Assembly: GCA_963773745.1 (NCBI GenBank)
Contig: CAVZCL010000005.1
Span: 372,001-436,000, forward strand
Source of the DNA: UBA5069 sp963773745
GTDB lineage: Bacteria > Chloroflexota > Anaerolineae > Caldilineales > Caldilineaceae
DNA length: 64,000 nucleotides
Reading direction: 5' to 3'
The notes under the pieces were generated by a model. The model was not told the DNA's origin and ran no database searches. It worked only from the letters and a program-made list of their open reading frames with translations. Made by a program: the position numbers and the translations under genes. Below, in pieces: positions 36,732-44,959 of this stretch (position 1 is its first letter; the number at the start of each line of letters is the position of its first letter).

Positions 36732-37955
36732 CTACGTGAGTACGATGCGCGGGCCAAGCTTCTTTACGAGCCAGGGCATTGTCGTTGCCTGTACCAATGA
36801 GGTGAACAAGACCACACCGAAAGTCATGGCCAACAGGGCATCGCGCTGCGGCAGATTGGCAGGCAAGCTGAGCGCCAACGCCAGGCTCACCGCCCCGCGT
36901 TGCCCTCCCCAAAACATGACATGCTGCCAGCCCAATGGTAGTGATGCATCTCGATGGAAGATGTAGGTGTACAGCGGAACGAGTCCGTAGACGATAATCA
37001 TGCGCGAGGCCAGTACGGCAAGAATCGCCACGAACGTCAGCGGCAAGTGCGACACAATGTCTCCAAGCTTAATCGTGAGTCCGATCAACAGGAAGATCGC
37101 CGCGTTTGCCAATGCTGCGAGATACGCCCAGATAATGCTCACACTCTGCTTTGTGAGATCCGACATATTGCTGAAACCGATGTATCCGTGCATCAGACCG
37201 GCAGCAACAACCGCCAGTACGCCGCTGACATGAATTTGCTCTGCCACAAGATAGGAACCGTACGCCAGGCAGGTTGTCAACATCATTTCCACAATGGGAT
37301 CGTCAATATGGTAAAGCAGGCGCGCCACCAAATAGCCGATTATGCCGCCAACCAGCGCGCCGCCAATCGCCACCCGTGCAAATTCGAGCAAGCCCGACAA
37401 CACGTTCAGTTCATGGCCGCCTTGCGCCATTTGCAGCACGATTGTAAAAGCGACAATTGCTGTGCCGTCATTCAGCAGGCTTTCTGCCTCGATCAATGTC
37501 CTCAGGCGTGCAGATACAGGGTTCTCGTTGAACAGGGCGATGACTGCCACCGGATCGGTAGCGCTGATGAGCGCACCGAATGTCCCTGCGATCACCAGAC
37601 CAATTACTGGAGAAAAGAGCGCAATAATGACAGCGACAATGAGCGTGGTGAGCAGCACACCAACCGTAACGAGCATGGCGATCAATGAGATGTTTGCGCG
37701 CAATTCACCTGCGCGCAATTGGTAAGCTGCCTGAAAGACAATGGGCGGCAAGAACAGTGCCAGAATCAACTCGCTGGTTAATTCGGGCAGTTCACTGTTA
37801 AAAACCGGTGTGATCGCCAAGACCAATCCAGCCACGACCAGCCCGACTGTATAAGGAATGGGAAGCTTGTTGCCGATCCAGGTTGTGATTGCAATCACGA
37901 GCAAGAAGAAGATAACGAGTCCCTCTGCGCCCAAAAGATCGAATTCCAAACCCAT
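36732..37955 (-). CDS. Na+/H+ antiporter, CPA1 (NhaP-like)
   Basis: From the ATG at 37955 the product has 407 residues and about twelve membrane helices. It contains LFLPPIVFQAAYQLRAGELR, the ion-site GALISATDPVAVIALF and LLNDGTAIVAF, and MFWGGQRGAVSLALALSLP. It exchanges cations for protons across the membrane. The long hydrophilic C-terminal domain of some CPA1 proteins is absent. The open frame continues upstream to 38036 but that part is hydrophilic and not conserved. No Shine-Dalgarno is evident. Confidence 0.93.
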   Translation of the reverse strand: MGLEFDLLGAEGLVIFFLLVIAITTWIGNKLPIPYTVGLVVAGLVLAITPVFNSELPELTSELILALFLPPIVFQAAYQLRAGELRANISLIAMLVTVGVLLTTLIVAVIIALFSPVIGLVIAGTFGALISATDPVAVIALFNENPVSARLRTLIEAESLLNDGTAIVAFTIVLQMAQGGHELNVLSGLLEFARVAIGGALVGGIIGYLVARLLYHIDDPIVEMMLTTCLAYGSYLVAEQIHVSGVLAVVAAGLMHGYIGFSNMSDLTKQSVSIIWAYLAALANAAIFLLIGLTIKLGDIVSHLPLTFVAILAVLASRMIIVYGLVPLYTYIFHRDASLPLGWQHVMFWGGQRGAVSLALALSLPANLPQRDALLAMTFGVVLFTSLVQATTMPWLVKKLGPRIVLT

Positions 37956-38175
37956 GATGCTTGCTTTCTGTGCGCCTACACGTGGATATGGCGTCTCACG
38001 CTTATCGTCGTTGCCATTGAAATCAGATTCGACCAAACACGAGAGTTCTCCAGCATGAAGACAGGCTCATTCTTGCCGGAATGAGTCTTGCTTCGGCGAG
38101 TAAACACTGTCGCCTGCAGTTCGCAGACGATTGCCTTCAAGCGAACCCGCATTCAACTTCATATGATATAACGAA

Positions 38176-38205
38176 GCCGGGGGCGGCCCAATGGCGACCC
38201 CCGGC
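38176..38205 (-). terminator. Terminator-like hairpin after the SWIM gene
   Basis: GCCGGGGG pairs with CCCCCGGC with further GC pairing inside (38176-38205). On the minus strand TTCGTTATAT follows, a weak T-rich tract. It separates the SWIM gene from the antiporter gene. Confidence 0.55.
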
Positions 38206-38233
38206 TCTCTGCTATTTTGTTGACGGCTACTGC

Positions 38234-38536
38234 TTACTGAGAGACCGGTACTGCCATCATGGCCGGCTCTACGGACTCGCCAAGGATCTCCTCCATGGCC
38301 ATCACATGCGAGCAGACGCTGCGGAGGCCAAACTCCTCGCAATCGCAAAGCCATGTTCCGCGCTCATACTTGACAACGTGGTTCGCGTTGTCACCGTGCA
38401 ACTCGACTTCGAAGCTGTGCACCTTGACGCGTTGATCGCGTTCCATCGCGTACTGACGGGCCTTGAGAATGCGGCTGGCAGCTGAATCCACGGTTACACC
38501 CTTTCTGTTTGAACGGTCAGCAAGTTGCACCGACAT
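38234..38536 (-). CDS. Small SWIM-type zinc-finger protein
   Basis: The 100-residue product has a helical basic N-terminus (SAASRILKARQYAMERDQRVKV) and a beta-hairpin HVVKYERGTWLC. It ends in a SWIM zinc motif C-x-C-x(8)-C-x-H in WLCDCEEFGLRSVCSHVMA. SWIM fingers bind DNA or proteins. This free-standing form is unusual because most are parts of larger ATPases, transposases or nucleases. A TTG codon directly precedes the ATG and could also start translation. The gene lies about 390 bases downstream of a strong promoter, behind a leader with a small ORF and a terminator-like hairpin. Confidence 0.7.
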   Translation of the reverse strand: MSVQLADRSNRKGVTVDSAASRILKARQYAMERDQRVKVHSFEVELHGDNANHVVKYERGTWLCDCEEFGLRSVCSHVMAMEEILGESVEPAMMAVPVSQ

Positions 38537-38654
38537 CAAGCACAGGTAACGGTTCTAATCGACCCAATGCACGAGACAATCAACAACGAATTGGCAAGGC
38601 GTGCGGCGCTGCACATGCAAGGTGGGGGGAGCGTACGCATGCCCAATAAACAAC

Positions 38655-38685
38655 AACACCCAGGCGCACACTGCACCCAGGTGTT
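38655..38685 (-). terminator. Attenuator-like hairpin in the SWIM gene leader
   Basis: On the minus strand AACACCTGGGTGC pairs with GCGCCTGGGTGTT using G-U pairs around a five-base loop, followed by GTTGTTTATT. It begins two bases after the stop of the 15-codon leader ORF and lies 120 bases before the SWIM gene. Read on the plus strand the same repeat would form a weaker hairpin. Confidence 0.45.
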
Positions 38686-38686
38686 A

Positions 38687-38734
38687 TTACGCTGAAGCAC
38701 TCCACCAGTAGACGATTGGCGTTTTGCGAAGCAC
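38687..38734 (-). CDS. Possible leader peptide with Tyr-Trp-Trp
   Basis: A GTG at 38734 stands six bases after a very strong Shine-Dalgarno (AAAAGGAGGT, 38750-38741). The ORF encodes only VLRKTPIVYWWSASA and stops at 38687. Two adjacent Trp codons after a Tyr codon, followed at once by a terminator-like hairpin, is the layout of a transcription-attenuation leader. The downstream gene encodes a SWIM protein, not a Trp enzyme, so the sensed signal is unclear. A short stable hairpin (CCCG/CGGG) lies just upstream of the ribosome site. No other evidence of translation exists. Confidence 0.4.
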   Translation of the reverse strand: MLRKTPIVYWWSASA

Positions 38735-38935
38735 TGTCGCACCTCCTTTTCAAGCAAGGGCCCCGAAGAGACGGGAATGCCGAACGCGATTTCCGCACAG
38801 CGTGTGACACGCAACAGCTTGGCGCCACGTATGTGGGGATGAGAGGGCAGCCACCGGGGAGAGGCGGGAGGTTCAGCCGTGCCAATGCGAGAGTGTATGG
38901 CTTTGCGGCGTGGCTGAAAACCCTCTTCTGGCATA

Positions 38936-38965
38936 AGTATAGCGCCAGCGCCGACAGCCTGTCAA
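38936..38965 (-). promoter_or_regulatory. Strong sigma-70-type promoter for the SWIM leader
   Basis: On the minus strand TTGACA (38965-38960) and TATACT (38941-38936) are separated by 18 bases. The predicted start near 38929 gives a leader of about 390 bases. Its first part can fold TTCAGCC against GGCTGAA with further pairs. The gap 38540-39030 contains no other gene. Confidence 0.65.
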
Positions 38966-39030
38966 CCACGCGCGCGGGCCTCTTGTGCGGGCGCGATTTG
39001 GGCAAATGCAACTGCACGCAAGGCTGCCTG

Positions 39031-40365
39031 CTACTGGCGCGCCTGAATGCGGAAGCCTGGCAGCGCGTTGTCGGGCTCCCACTGCGTGGGCAGCGCCAGG
39101 GGTGAGCCGGCGGCCGCCAGTTCGGCCTGCGCCGCACGCGCGCGGTCGTTGATCTCGCCGAGGTTGGCGCTGGGGTAGAGGCCCAGCTCGTTGTCCAGCG
39201 CCGCCCATTCGGCCACTTCGGCGCGCAACATGTTCTGCTCCAGCGGTGTGGCCTGCACGTCGGCAATCGCCTGCACCACAAGCTGAATGTTGGCCATGAG
39301 GCCGGCCAGTTCGCTCTCCAGCCCTGCGCGCCCTGTCTCCCATTCGGGAACGAGTGTAAGGCCAAAGGCCTTGCTCGCCACCTGCAGCTTGAGCAGCAGC
39401 CATGCGCGCTGATCGAGCAGCAGCCCCAGCTGCGCCTCGCGTGTGGGCGCGCCGGCCAGCTGCGCACGCGCCACCACGCCGCGCTGCTGGTCTTCATTCA
39501 GCAGGGCGGCGCGCAGCGTGTCAATCTCCGGCTGGACGTCAATCCCGCCGGTGAGCACGTAGCGGTCGGCCAGGTTGCGCGCCGCCAGCCGGCGCGTCTC
39601 CGTGGCATCCGTAACCGAAATCATGGCGGCCGGCGGCGCGGTAATCAGCGGCCACGAATTGGTGAGCAGGATGCCGCCGCCATCCACAAAGGGATTGCGC
39701 AGCAGGTCATTGAGCTGCGCCGACAGGTCGGGCGCGTCGAGCGCGTCGACCACTGGCTTGAGCCCCTGCAGCAACTGGCTGCGCTGTGCGGGGAGCAGAT
39801 CGGGGGCCTGGGCAATGGCGCGCAGCGCTTGCGTGGCGGCGCTCTGCGCCTGGGCGCTAACGCCCGCCGCCTGCAGCCCCGCGGCGGCCTGGGTGAGCAA
39901 CTGGCTGCGCTCCAGCGAGCGCAGGGCGGTATCGAGCGTGCCAATGGAGACCGTTTGGCCATAGGCAGCGGCAGCGTGTGCGGGCTCGTCCGCGTCAAGC
40001 CAGCGGCGGGCAAGTTGCTGCCAAAGGGCTGCGCGCGCTGAGTGGGTGGATTCCGTGTCAAAGAGCAGCAGCGCGGCGGCGGTGGGTAGCTCGCCTGCTT
40101 GCAGCGCCTGCGCCACCAGCGCGCCGGCAGGATCGCCCGCGAGGTTGCGCGTGGCCAAGGCCGGCAGCACGGCGTCGGGCTGGAGCAGCGCCATGGGGCC
40201 GCTCGTATCGCTTTCGCCTCGACTTGAGAGCAGCCAGAGCGCGCCAAGCGCCGCAAGGCCCACGAGCAGCGAGGCGACGAAGCCCAGAATGAAGATGAGT
40301 TCGAGGCCGCGCCGTCTCCGGCGCGGTGGTGCGCCAAAGCTGCGCACGGAAGGATTGGAGGACAT
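39031..40365 (-). CDS. Membrane-anchored Ala-rich protein of unknown function
   Basis: The 444-residue product has a basic start (APPRRRRRGLELIF), one membrane helix (residues ~23-46, LIFILGFVASLLVGLAALGALWLL) and a long helical, Ala/Leu/Gln-rich exterior part with repeat-like helices (AGALVAQALQAGELPTAAALL). This is reminiscent of TPR-like solenoids but without the TPR consensus. The end reads LPTQWEPDNALPGFRIQARQ. No catalytic motif is seen. It starts 15 bases from the repeat words at 40381 and lies divergent from the carbamoyltransferase. Confidence 0.7.
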   Translation of the reverse strand: MSSNPSVRSFGAPPRRRRRGLELIFILGFVASLLVGLAALGALWLLSSRGESDTSGPMALLQPDAVLPALATRNLAGDPAGALVAQALQAGELPTAAALLLFDTESTHSARAALWQQLARRWLDADEPAHAAAAYGQTVSIGTLDTALRSLERSQLLTQAAAGLQAAGVSAQAQSAATQALRAIAQAPDLLPAQRSQLLQGLKPVVDALDAPDLSAQLNDLLRNPFVDGGGILLTNSWPLITAPPAAMISVTDATETRRLAARNLADRYVLTGGIDVQPEIDTLRAALLNEDQQRGVVARAQLAGAPTREAQLGLLLDQRAWLLLKLQVASKAFGLTLVPEWETGRAGLESELAGLMANIQLVVQAIADVQATPLEQNMLRAEVAEWAALDNELGLYPSANLGEINDRARAAQAELAAAGSPLALPTQWEPDNALPGFRIQARQ

Positions 40366-40380
40366 GTTGTGTAAAGTATA

Positions 40381-40450
40381 CCACCCGGGTGTCAGGTGTT
40401 GGGTGTCGGGTTTCGGGTGTCGGGTTTAATCACCACACCCCACACCCGAC
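40381..40450. repeat. GGGTGTC heptamer words
   Basis: About 40386-40425 holds five to six imperfect copies of GGGTGTCGGG on the plus strand. About 40430-40450 holds two opposed ACACCCC/ACACCCG words, so the region can fold back. The same words occur at 22588, 30830, 33695 and inside the synthase gene at 50311. Confidence 0.7.
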
Positions 40451-40586
40451 CGCGCGCTTTTCTCGCGCGCACGGCCTTTGGGTACAATGGGGGACGAACT
40501 GCTTTCTGCCCCACAGCGCGCCTCTCCCTGCGCCCTGCAATCCATCAATTGACGTCCATTGACATCCATTGCGAAGGAAGGAACCT

Positions 40587-41564
40587 ATGCAAACCGATTT
40601 GCGCGGCCGCGATTACATTAGTGACATGGATTTCAGCAAGGAGGAGATCGACACCGTCATCGATGTCGCGCTCAAACTCAAGCGCGACCGTGCCCTGGGC
40701 GTGCCGCACCCTCTGCTGCGCGACAAGACGCTGGCAATGCTCTTCTTCTTCTCCAGCACGCGCACCCGCTCCAGCTTTGAGTCGGGCATTGCCCAGCTGG
40801 GCGGCCACGGCGCGTTCATCGACTCGGACACGACGCAGATCAGCCACGGCGACACCGCCAAGGAGATCGGCGAAATCTACGGTCGCTACTACGACGGCAT
40901 CGCCATCCGCCAGTGCGATTGGGGCGTGGGCAACCAGTACATCAACGATGTGGCGCAGGCCAGCCGCGTGCCGGTGCTCAACATGCAGTGCGACGTCTAC
41001 CACCCCTTCCAGATTCTGGCCGACCTGCTCACCATCATCGAAAAAGTGGGCGACCCGCGCGGCAAGACCATCAACGTCTCCTGGGCCTATGCCTCCAGCT
41101 ATCAGAAGCCCATCTCCGTGCCGCAAAGCCTGATTCTGCAGATGAGCCGCTTTGGCATGAATGTGCGCCTGACGCGCCCGCCCGAGTACAAGCTTATGCC
41201 CGACATTGTGCAGCAGGCCGCAGACAACGTGAAGAAGCACGGCGGCAGCTTTGAGGTGATGGACGACTTTGATGCCGGTTTCAAGGATGCGGACATCGTC
41301 TATCCCAAGTCGTGGGGCGCGCTGCTGACGACCGATGACAACGCCAAGAGCGCCGAAATCGGCAAGCAGTATACCGACTGGATTACCGACGAGCGGCGCA
41401 TGGCGCTGGCCAAGCCCAATGCCCTCTACATGCACTGCCTGCCCGCCGACCGCAACATCGAAGTGACCGACGGCGTCATCGACGGCCCCAACTCGGTGGT
41501 CTATGACGAGGCCGAGAACCGCATGCACGTGCAGAAGGCCGTGATGGCGCTGACGATGCGCTAA
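40587..41564 (+). CDS. Ornithine carbamoyltransferase family enzyme
   Basis: The 325-residue product has the carbamoyl-phosphate motif FSSTRTRSSFESG, the domain hinge and the C-terminal substrate loop MHCLPADRNIEVTDGVIDG, then DEAENRMHVQKAVMALTM. The STRTR form and the HCLPAD loop followed by an EAENR segment suggest the N-acetyl/N-succinylornithine or knotted carbamoyltransferase branch as well as plain ArgF. I cannot choose from sequence alone. GGAAGGA precedes the ATG at 40587. No other arginine genes are nearby. The stop is eight bases before a perfect palindrome. Confidence 0.85.
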   Translation: MQTDLRGRDYISDMDFSKEEIDTVIDVALKLKRDRALGVPHPLLRDKTLAMLFFFSSTRTRSSFESGIAQLGGHGAFIDSDTTQISHGDTAKEIGEIYGRYYDGIAIRQCDWGVGNQYINDVAQASRVPVLNMQCDVYHPFQILADLLTIIEKVGDPRGKTINVSWAYASSYQKPISVPQSLILQMSRFGMNVRLTRPPEYKLMPDIVQQAADNVKKHGGSFEVMDDFDAGFKDADIVYPKSWGALLTTDDNAKSAEIGKQYTDWITDERRMALAKPNALYMHCLPADRNIEVTDGVIDGPNSVVYDEAENRMHVQKAVMALTMR

Positions 41565-41571
41565 AGTCCCT

Positions 41572-41667
41572 GTACGCGGAAGAAGCGAGAACAACGGAAA
41601 AGCAGGAAACAACAACCGAGCCGTTGTTGTTTCCTGCTTTTCCGTTGTTCTCGCTTCTTCCGCGTAC
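41572..41667. repeat. Perfect palindrome, 45-bp arms, six-base loop
   Basis: Arms 41572-41616 and 41623-41667 are perfect reverse complements around CGAGCC. The words GTACGCGGAAG and GGAAAAGCAGGAAACAAC link it to the repeats at 9336, 9488, 15214 and 16019. It lies between the carbamoyltransferase stop and the KAS III start. Confidence 0.93.
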
Positions 41668-41759
41668 GGAAATCGTCTGCAACTTCGGCGCGGGTGCGGT
41701 GTTCTATTGCGTACTTGCTTTGCATGCGCTTGGCTTTTTTGCGGTTTGGGGATTTGCAT

Positions 41760-42845
41760 ATGGATTTCATGGCAACGGACGGCGCTGCGGCACGGCGCTG
41801 CGGCCCCTATGGGCGCGTGGTCGGCTGGGGCAGCTATGTGCCCGAGCAGGTGGTGACCAACCACGACCTCTCGTTGCGGCTGGATACGAGCGACGAATGG
41901 ATTGTGCAGCGCTCGGGCATTCGCGAGCGCCATATTGCGGGCGAACACGAAACGACCTCCAGCATGTCGGTGGAGGCGGCGCGCGTGGCGCTGGCCCGCG
42001 CAGGGCTTGCACCCAACGACCTCGACCTGATTATCGTCGCCACCTCCACGCCCGACTACCACACGCCGCCCGTTTCAAGCCTGGTGCAGGCGCAACTGGG
42101 CGCAATCAATGTGCCTGCGTTTGTGGTCGTCACCGGCTGCACCGGTTTCGTCTATGCCTACAGCGTGGCCAACCAGTTTATCCAAACGGGTGCGTACAAG
42201 ACGATTCTGGTGATTGGCGCCGAGCTGCTCAGCCGCTTTGTCAACTGGCGAGATCGCTCCACCTGCGTCCTCTTTGGTGATGCGGCTGGGGCCATCGTCA
42301 TCCAGGCCACGGATGAACCGTGCGGCATGTACTCCTTCATGCTCGGCTCCGACGGCTCCCAGGGAGAGACGATCATCATGCGCTCGGGCGGCTCCAAGAA
42401 GCCCTTTGGGCCGCAAGCGCTGGCTGACGGCGACATTTATCTGGAGATGAATGGGCGCGAAGTCTTCAAATTCGCCGCACGCGTTGTGGGCAAGGCGTGC
42501 CACACCGTGCGGGAGCAGGCGGGCATGGAGCTCAGCGACATCGACTGGATTATTCCCCACCAGGCCAACCTGCGCATTATCGAGGCGGCGGCGCGCGACA
42601 TGGGGCTGCCGCTGGAGCGCTTCATTGTCAACATCGACCGCTACGCCAACACGTCGGCGGCCTCCATTCCACTGGCGCTGAGCGAGGCGCTGGACGCAGG
42701 GCGCGTGCGTGTGGATGACAAGCTGCTGCTGGTGGCCTTTGGCGCAGGGCTCACCTGGGGCGCAACGCTGCTGCAAATGGCGCCTACGGGTGCGGCCACA
42801 CCCGCTCCCCTCGCGCCTCTGCTTGCGCGCAACGGGACACACTGA
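41760..42845 (+). CDS. 3-oxoacyl-ACP synthase III (KAS III/FabH-like)
   Basis: From the ATG at 41760 the product has 361 residues. The catalytic triad is clear: Cys in VVTGCTGFVYAYS, His in WIIPHQANLRII and Asn in RYANTSAASIPLALSE. It also has LDTSDEWIVQRSGIRERH. KAS III primes fatty acid or polyketide chains from an acyl-CoA. It stands at the head of the lipid gene series and may supply the starter for the synthase at 44960. An alternative ATG lies at 41769. The last seven codons and the stop are included in the left arm of a palindrome. Confidence 0.92.
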   Translation: MDFMATDGAAARRCGPYGRVVGWGSYVPEQVVTNHDLSLRLDTSDEWIVQRSGIRERHIAGEHETTSSMSVEAARVALARAGLAPNDLDLIIVATSTPDYHTPPVSSLVQAQLGAINVPAFVVVTGCTGFVYAYSVANQFIQTGAYKTILVIGAELLSRFVNWRDRSTCVLFGDAAGAIVIQATDEPCGMYSFMLGSDGSQGETIIMRSGGSKKPFGPQALADGDIYLEMNGREVFKFAARVVGKACHTVREQAGMELSDIDWIIPHQANLRIIEAAARDMGLPLERFIVNIDRYANTSAASIPLALSEALDAGRVRVDDKLLLVAFGAGLTWGATLLQMAPTGAATPAPLAPLLARNGTH

Positions 42846-42972
42846 CAACAGCAGCACACAGCTTTCACAGAAACAAACAGATAACAGCGGATTCGAAGTT
42901 TGATCCGCTGTTATCTGTTTGTTTCTGTGAAAGCTGTGTGCTGCTGTTGTCAGTGTGTCCCGTTGCGCGCAA
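42823..42972. repeat. Perfect palindrome, 70-bp arms, that copies the KAS III gene end
   Basis: Arms 42823-42892 and 42903-42972 are perfect reverse complements around a ten-base loop. The left arm starts inside the KAS III gene and includes its last seven codons and TGA. The right arm therefore holds a reverse copy of coding sequence. The inner part carries CACAGAAACAAACAGATAAC, shared with 19873. The rest of the gap to 43231 holds no gene I can support. Confidence 0.95.
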
Positions 42973-43231
42973 AGCGGGACATTCGTACCGCAAAGCGCGT
43001 ACTTGTGTCACTACACCAATTTCATAATATCGCTTACACTAGTGGTTGGCGTGTTGCGGTTCTGTTGTGGAAGCGTATGCCGTCCGTTCCGAAAACAAGC
43101 CCTTGCTCCGATTCTTGAACTGTTCTTGTTGTCTCATGCGCATATCATTCCTTATTCTGGAGCGCATGTCGTATAGACCGCTGATTGATTCGTGAAAAAT
43201 AGCACAAGCTCTTATCTCGAGGAGATTTCCC

Positions 43232-44860
43232 ATGGCAGGACTGGACCCCAGTGAACGCAAGCAGGTTCTGAGCACGCTGGCAAAATACGCCGAAAAGAAT
43301 CTGACCAACGACTTTCTCCTGAAGCTCGACCACAATGACGAATTCCCCGCCAAGGTACTTGAGGCTCTCTTCGGCATGGGGCTGCACCTGGTTTTCATCC
43401 CCGGTGAATACGACGGCATGGATGGCAGCGCGTACGATATCTATCGCGTCTCCGAAGCGATGGCCGGCATTGACCTGGGCATTGCCACGGGTATTCTGGC
43501 CACCTTCCTGGGCACGGACCCGATTACCGTGGGCGGCACCGAAGAGCAGAAGAAGCACTGGATGGGGCGCATTGCCAACGAGGGCTTGCTGGTTGGCTAC
43601 GGCGCCACCGAGCCCCAGGCAGGCAGCGACCTCGGTTCGCTCAAGACCAAGGCCGAACCCATTTTCGAGGGAGACAAACTCACCGGCTACAAGATCAACG
43701 GGCGCAAGCAGTGGATCTCCAACGGCGGCGTGGCGTCGCTCTATACGATTCTGGCGCTGGCCCCCGGCGGCCCCTCGTGGTTCGTGGTGGAAGATGGCGC
43801 GCCCGGCTTCTCCCAGGGCAAGCACGAGGACAAGCACGGCATTCGCCTCAGCAGCACAGCGGCGCTCTTTCTGGAGGATGTCATCGTCACGCCCGACAGG
43901 CTGGTGGGCGGCGTCGAGGGGCAGGGGCTGCAGCAGGCGCAGGCCGTCTTCGGCTACACGCGCCTCATGGTGGCCTGTTTTGGTCTCGGTGCAGGCTGGG
44001 CTGCGCTGAAGAAGGCAATTCCCTACTCGCAGACGCGCGTCCAGGGCGGCGCCTTCCTGAGCAAGAAGCAGGGCTACACACACAAGCTGATTGTGCCCAA
44101 TGCGGTGCGCCTCGAAGCCTCGCGCACCTACATCGAGTGGGTGGCAGAGCGCATTGACGGTGGCGAACCGGATCTGCAGACCGAAGGCGCTGTTGCCAAG
44201 TACCTGGCCACGGAAGCCGGCAACAAGGCGGCTGAGGACAGCATTCAGGCGCTGGGCGGCTATGGCTACACCAAGGAGTACATGGTCGAGAAGATCAAGC
44301 GTGACGTGCGCATTACCACCATCTACGAGGGCACCTCGGAGATTATGGAGTGGACGATTGCGCGTGACCGCTGGCAACTGCATCTCAAGTCACGCGGCGC
44401 CTACTACAGCGACTGGGCCGCACGGCTGGAGGCGAAGGCCACCAAGCAGCCCGACAACGGCCTGGCCACAGCCGCGCTGGCCATGCGCGCGCTGGTGGTT
44501 GTGCTCGAGCGCTGCCGCATTGACCGGCTGACGCGCAACCAGCACGTTCTCTTCCGCCTGGGCGAGTTGATTGCCTTTGCCGAAACAGCCGCGATCTTCT
44601 CCGAACGCGTCGTGGATCAGCCCACCGAGGGCATCAATCTCGACGTTCCCACCCGCCAGGCCATGGCGCGCGTGCACGCACGCGACGCCGCGCTCAAGGT
44701 CGCGGTTGACGGGCTCCGCTGGACGATTGGCGCAGGCCAGACGGAGCCGAACCTGGCCAACTCGCTGGGGCTGCCCGCCGTTTATGCGGCGCAGGCCGGG
44801 CTGATTGAGGACATGGATTACGTCGCCGAAGCGCTCAACAAAGCCTTCCCGGCGCTCTAA
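43232..44860 (+). CDS. Acyl-CoA dehydrogenase with C-terminal extension
   Basis: The 542-residue product has FAD-binding GYGATEPQAGSDLGSLKTKA and WISNGG, the middle beta-domain, and the catalytic-Glu motif TTIYEGTSEIMEWTIARD near residue 370. About 150 further residues form helices (ALVVVLERCRIDRLTRNQHVLFRLGELIAFAE), as in very-long-chain types that bind the membrane or dimerise. It introduces a 2,3-double bond in acyl-CoA. GAGGAG lies eight bases before the ATG. It precedes the synthase gene by about 100 bases, with a hairpin between. Confidence 0.92.
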   Translation: MAGLDPSERKQVLSTLAKYAEKNLTNDFLLKLDHNDEFPAKVLEALFGMGLHLVFIPGEYDGMDGSAYDIYRVSEAMAGIDLGIATGILATFLGTDPITVGGTEEQKKHWMGRIANEGLLVGYGATEPQAGSDLGSLKTKAEPIFEGDKLTGYKINGRKQWISNGGVASLYTILALAPGGPSWFVVEDGAPGFSQGKHEDKHGIRLSSTAALFLEDVIVTPDRLVGGVEGQGLQQAQAVFGYTRLMVACFGLGAGWAALKKAIPYSQTRVQGGAFLSKKQGYTHKLIVPNAVRLEASRTYIEWVAERIDGGEPDLQTEGAVAKYLATEAGNKAAEDSIQALGGYGYTKEYMVEKIKRDVRITTIYEGTSEIMEWTIARDRWQLHLKSRGAYYSDWAARLEAKATKQPDNGLATAALAMRALVVVLERCRIDRLTRNQHVLFRLGELIAFAETAAIFSERVVDQPTEGINLDVPTRQAMARVHARDAALKVAVDGLRWTIGAGQTEPNLANSLGLPAVYAAQAGLIEDMDYVAEALNKAFPAL

Positions 44861-44870
44861 GGAAAATGGC

Positions 44871-44914
44871 GCAGCCGAGCGGCCATCCACTCAAGCGGAT
44901 GGCCGCTCGGCTGC
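44871..44914 (+). terminator. Strong hairpin after the acyl-CoA dehydrogenase
   Basis: GCAGCCGAGCGGCCATCC pairs perfectly with GGATGGCCGCTCGGCTGC (18 bp, eight-base loop). No T-run follows, so it may limit read-through or protect the 3' end instead of ending transcription outright. Confidence 0.6.
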
Positions 44915-44959
44915 ATTGATTGCGGCAGCAGATATCGCGAGAATTGAGGAGTGAACCGT

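Noticed and set aside
38580..39497. 305-residue minus-strand frame over the SWIM leader
   Set aside because: It is out of frame with the gene at 39031 and Cys/Trp/Arg-rich; the leader has better evidence as regulatory RNA.
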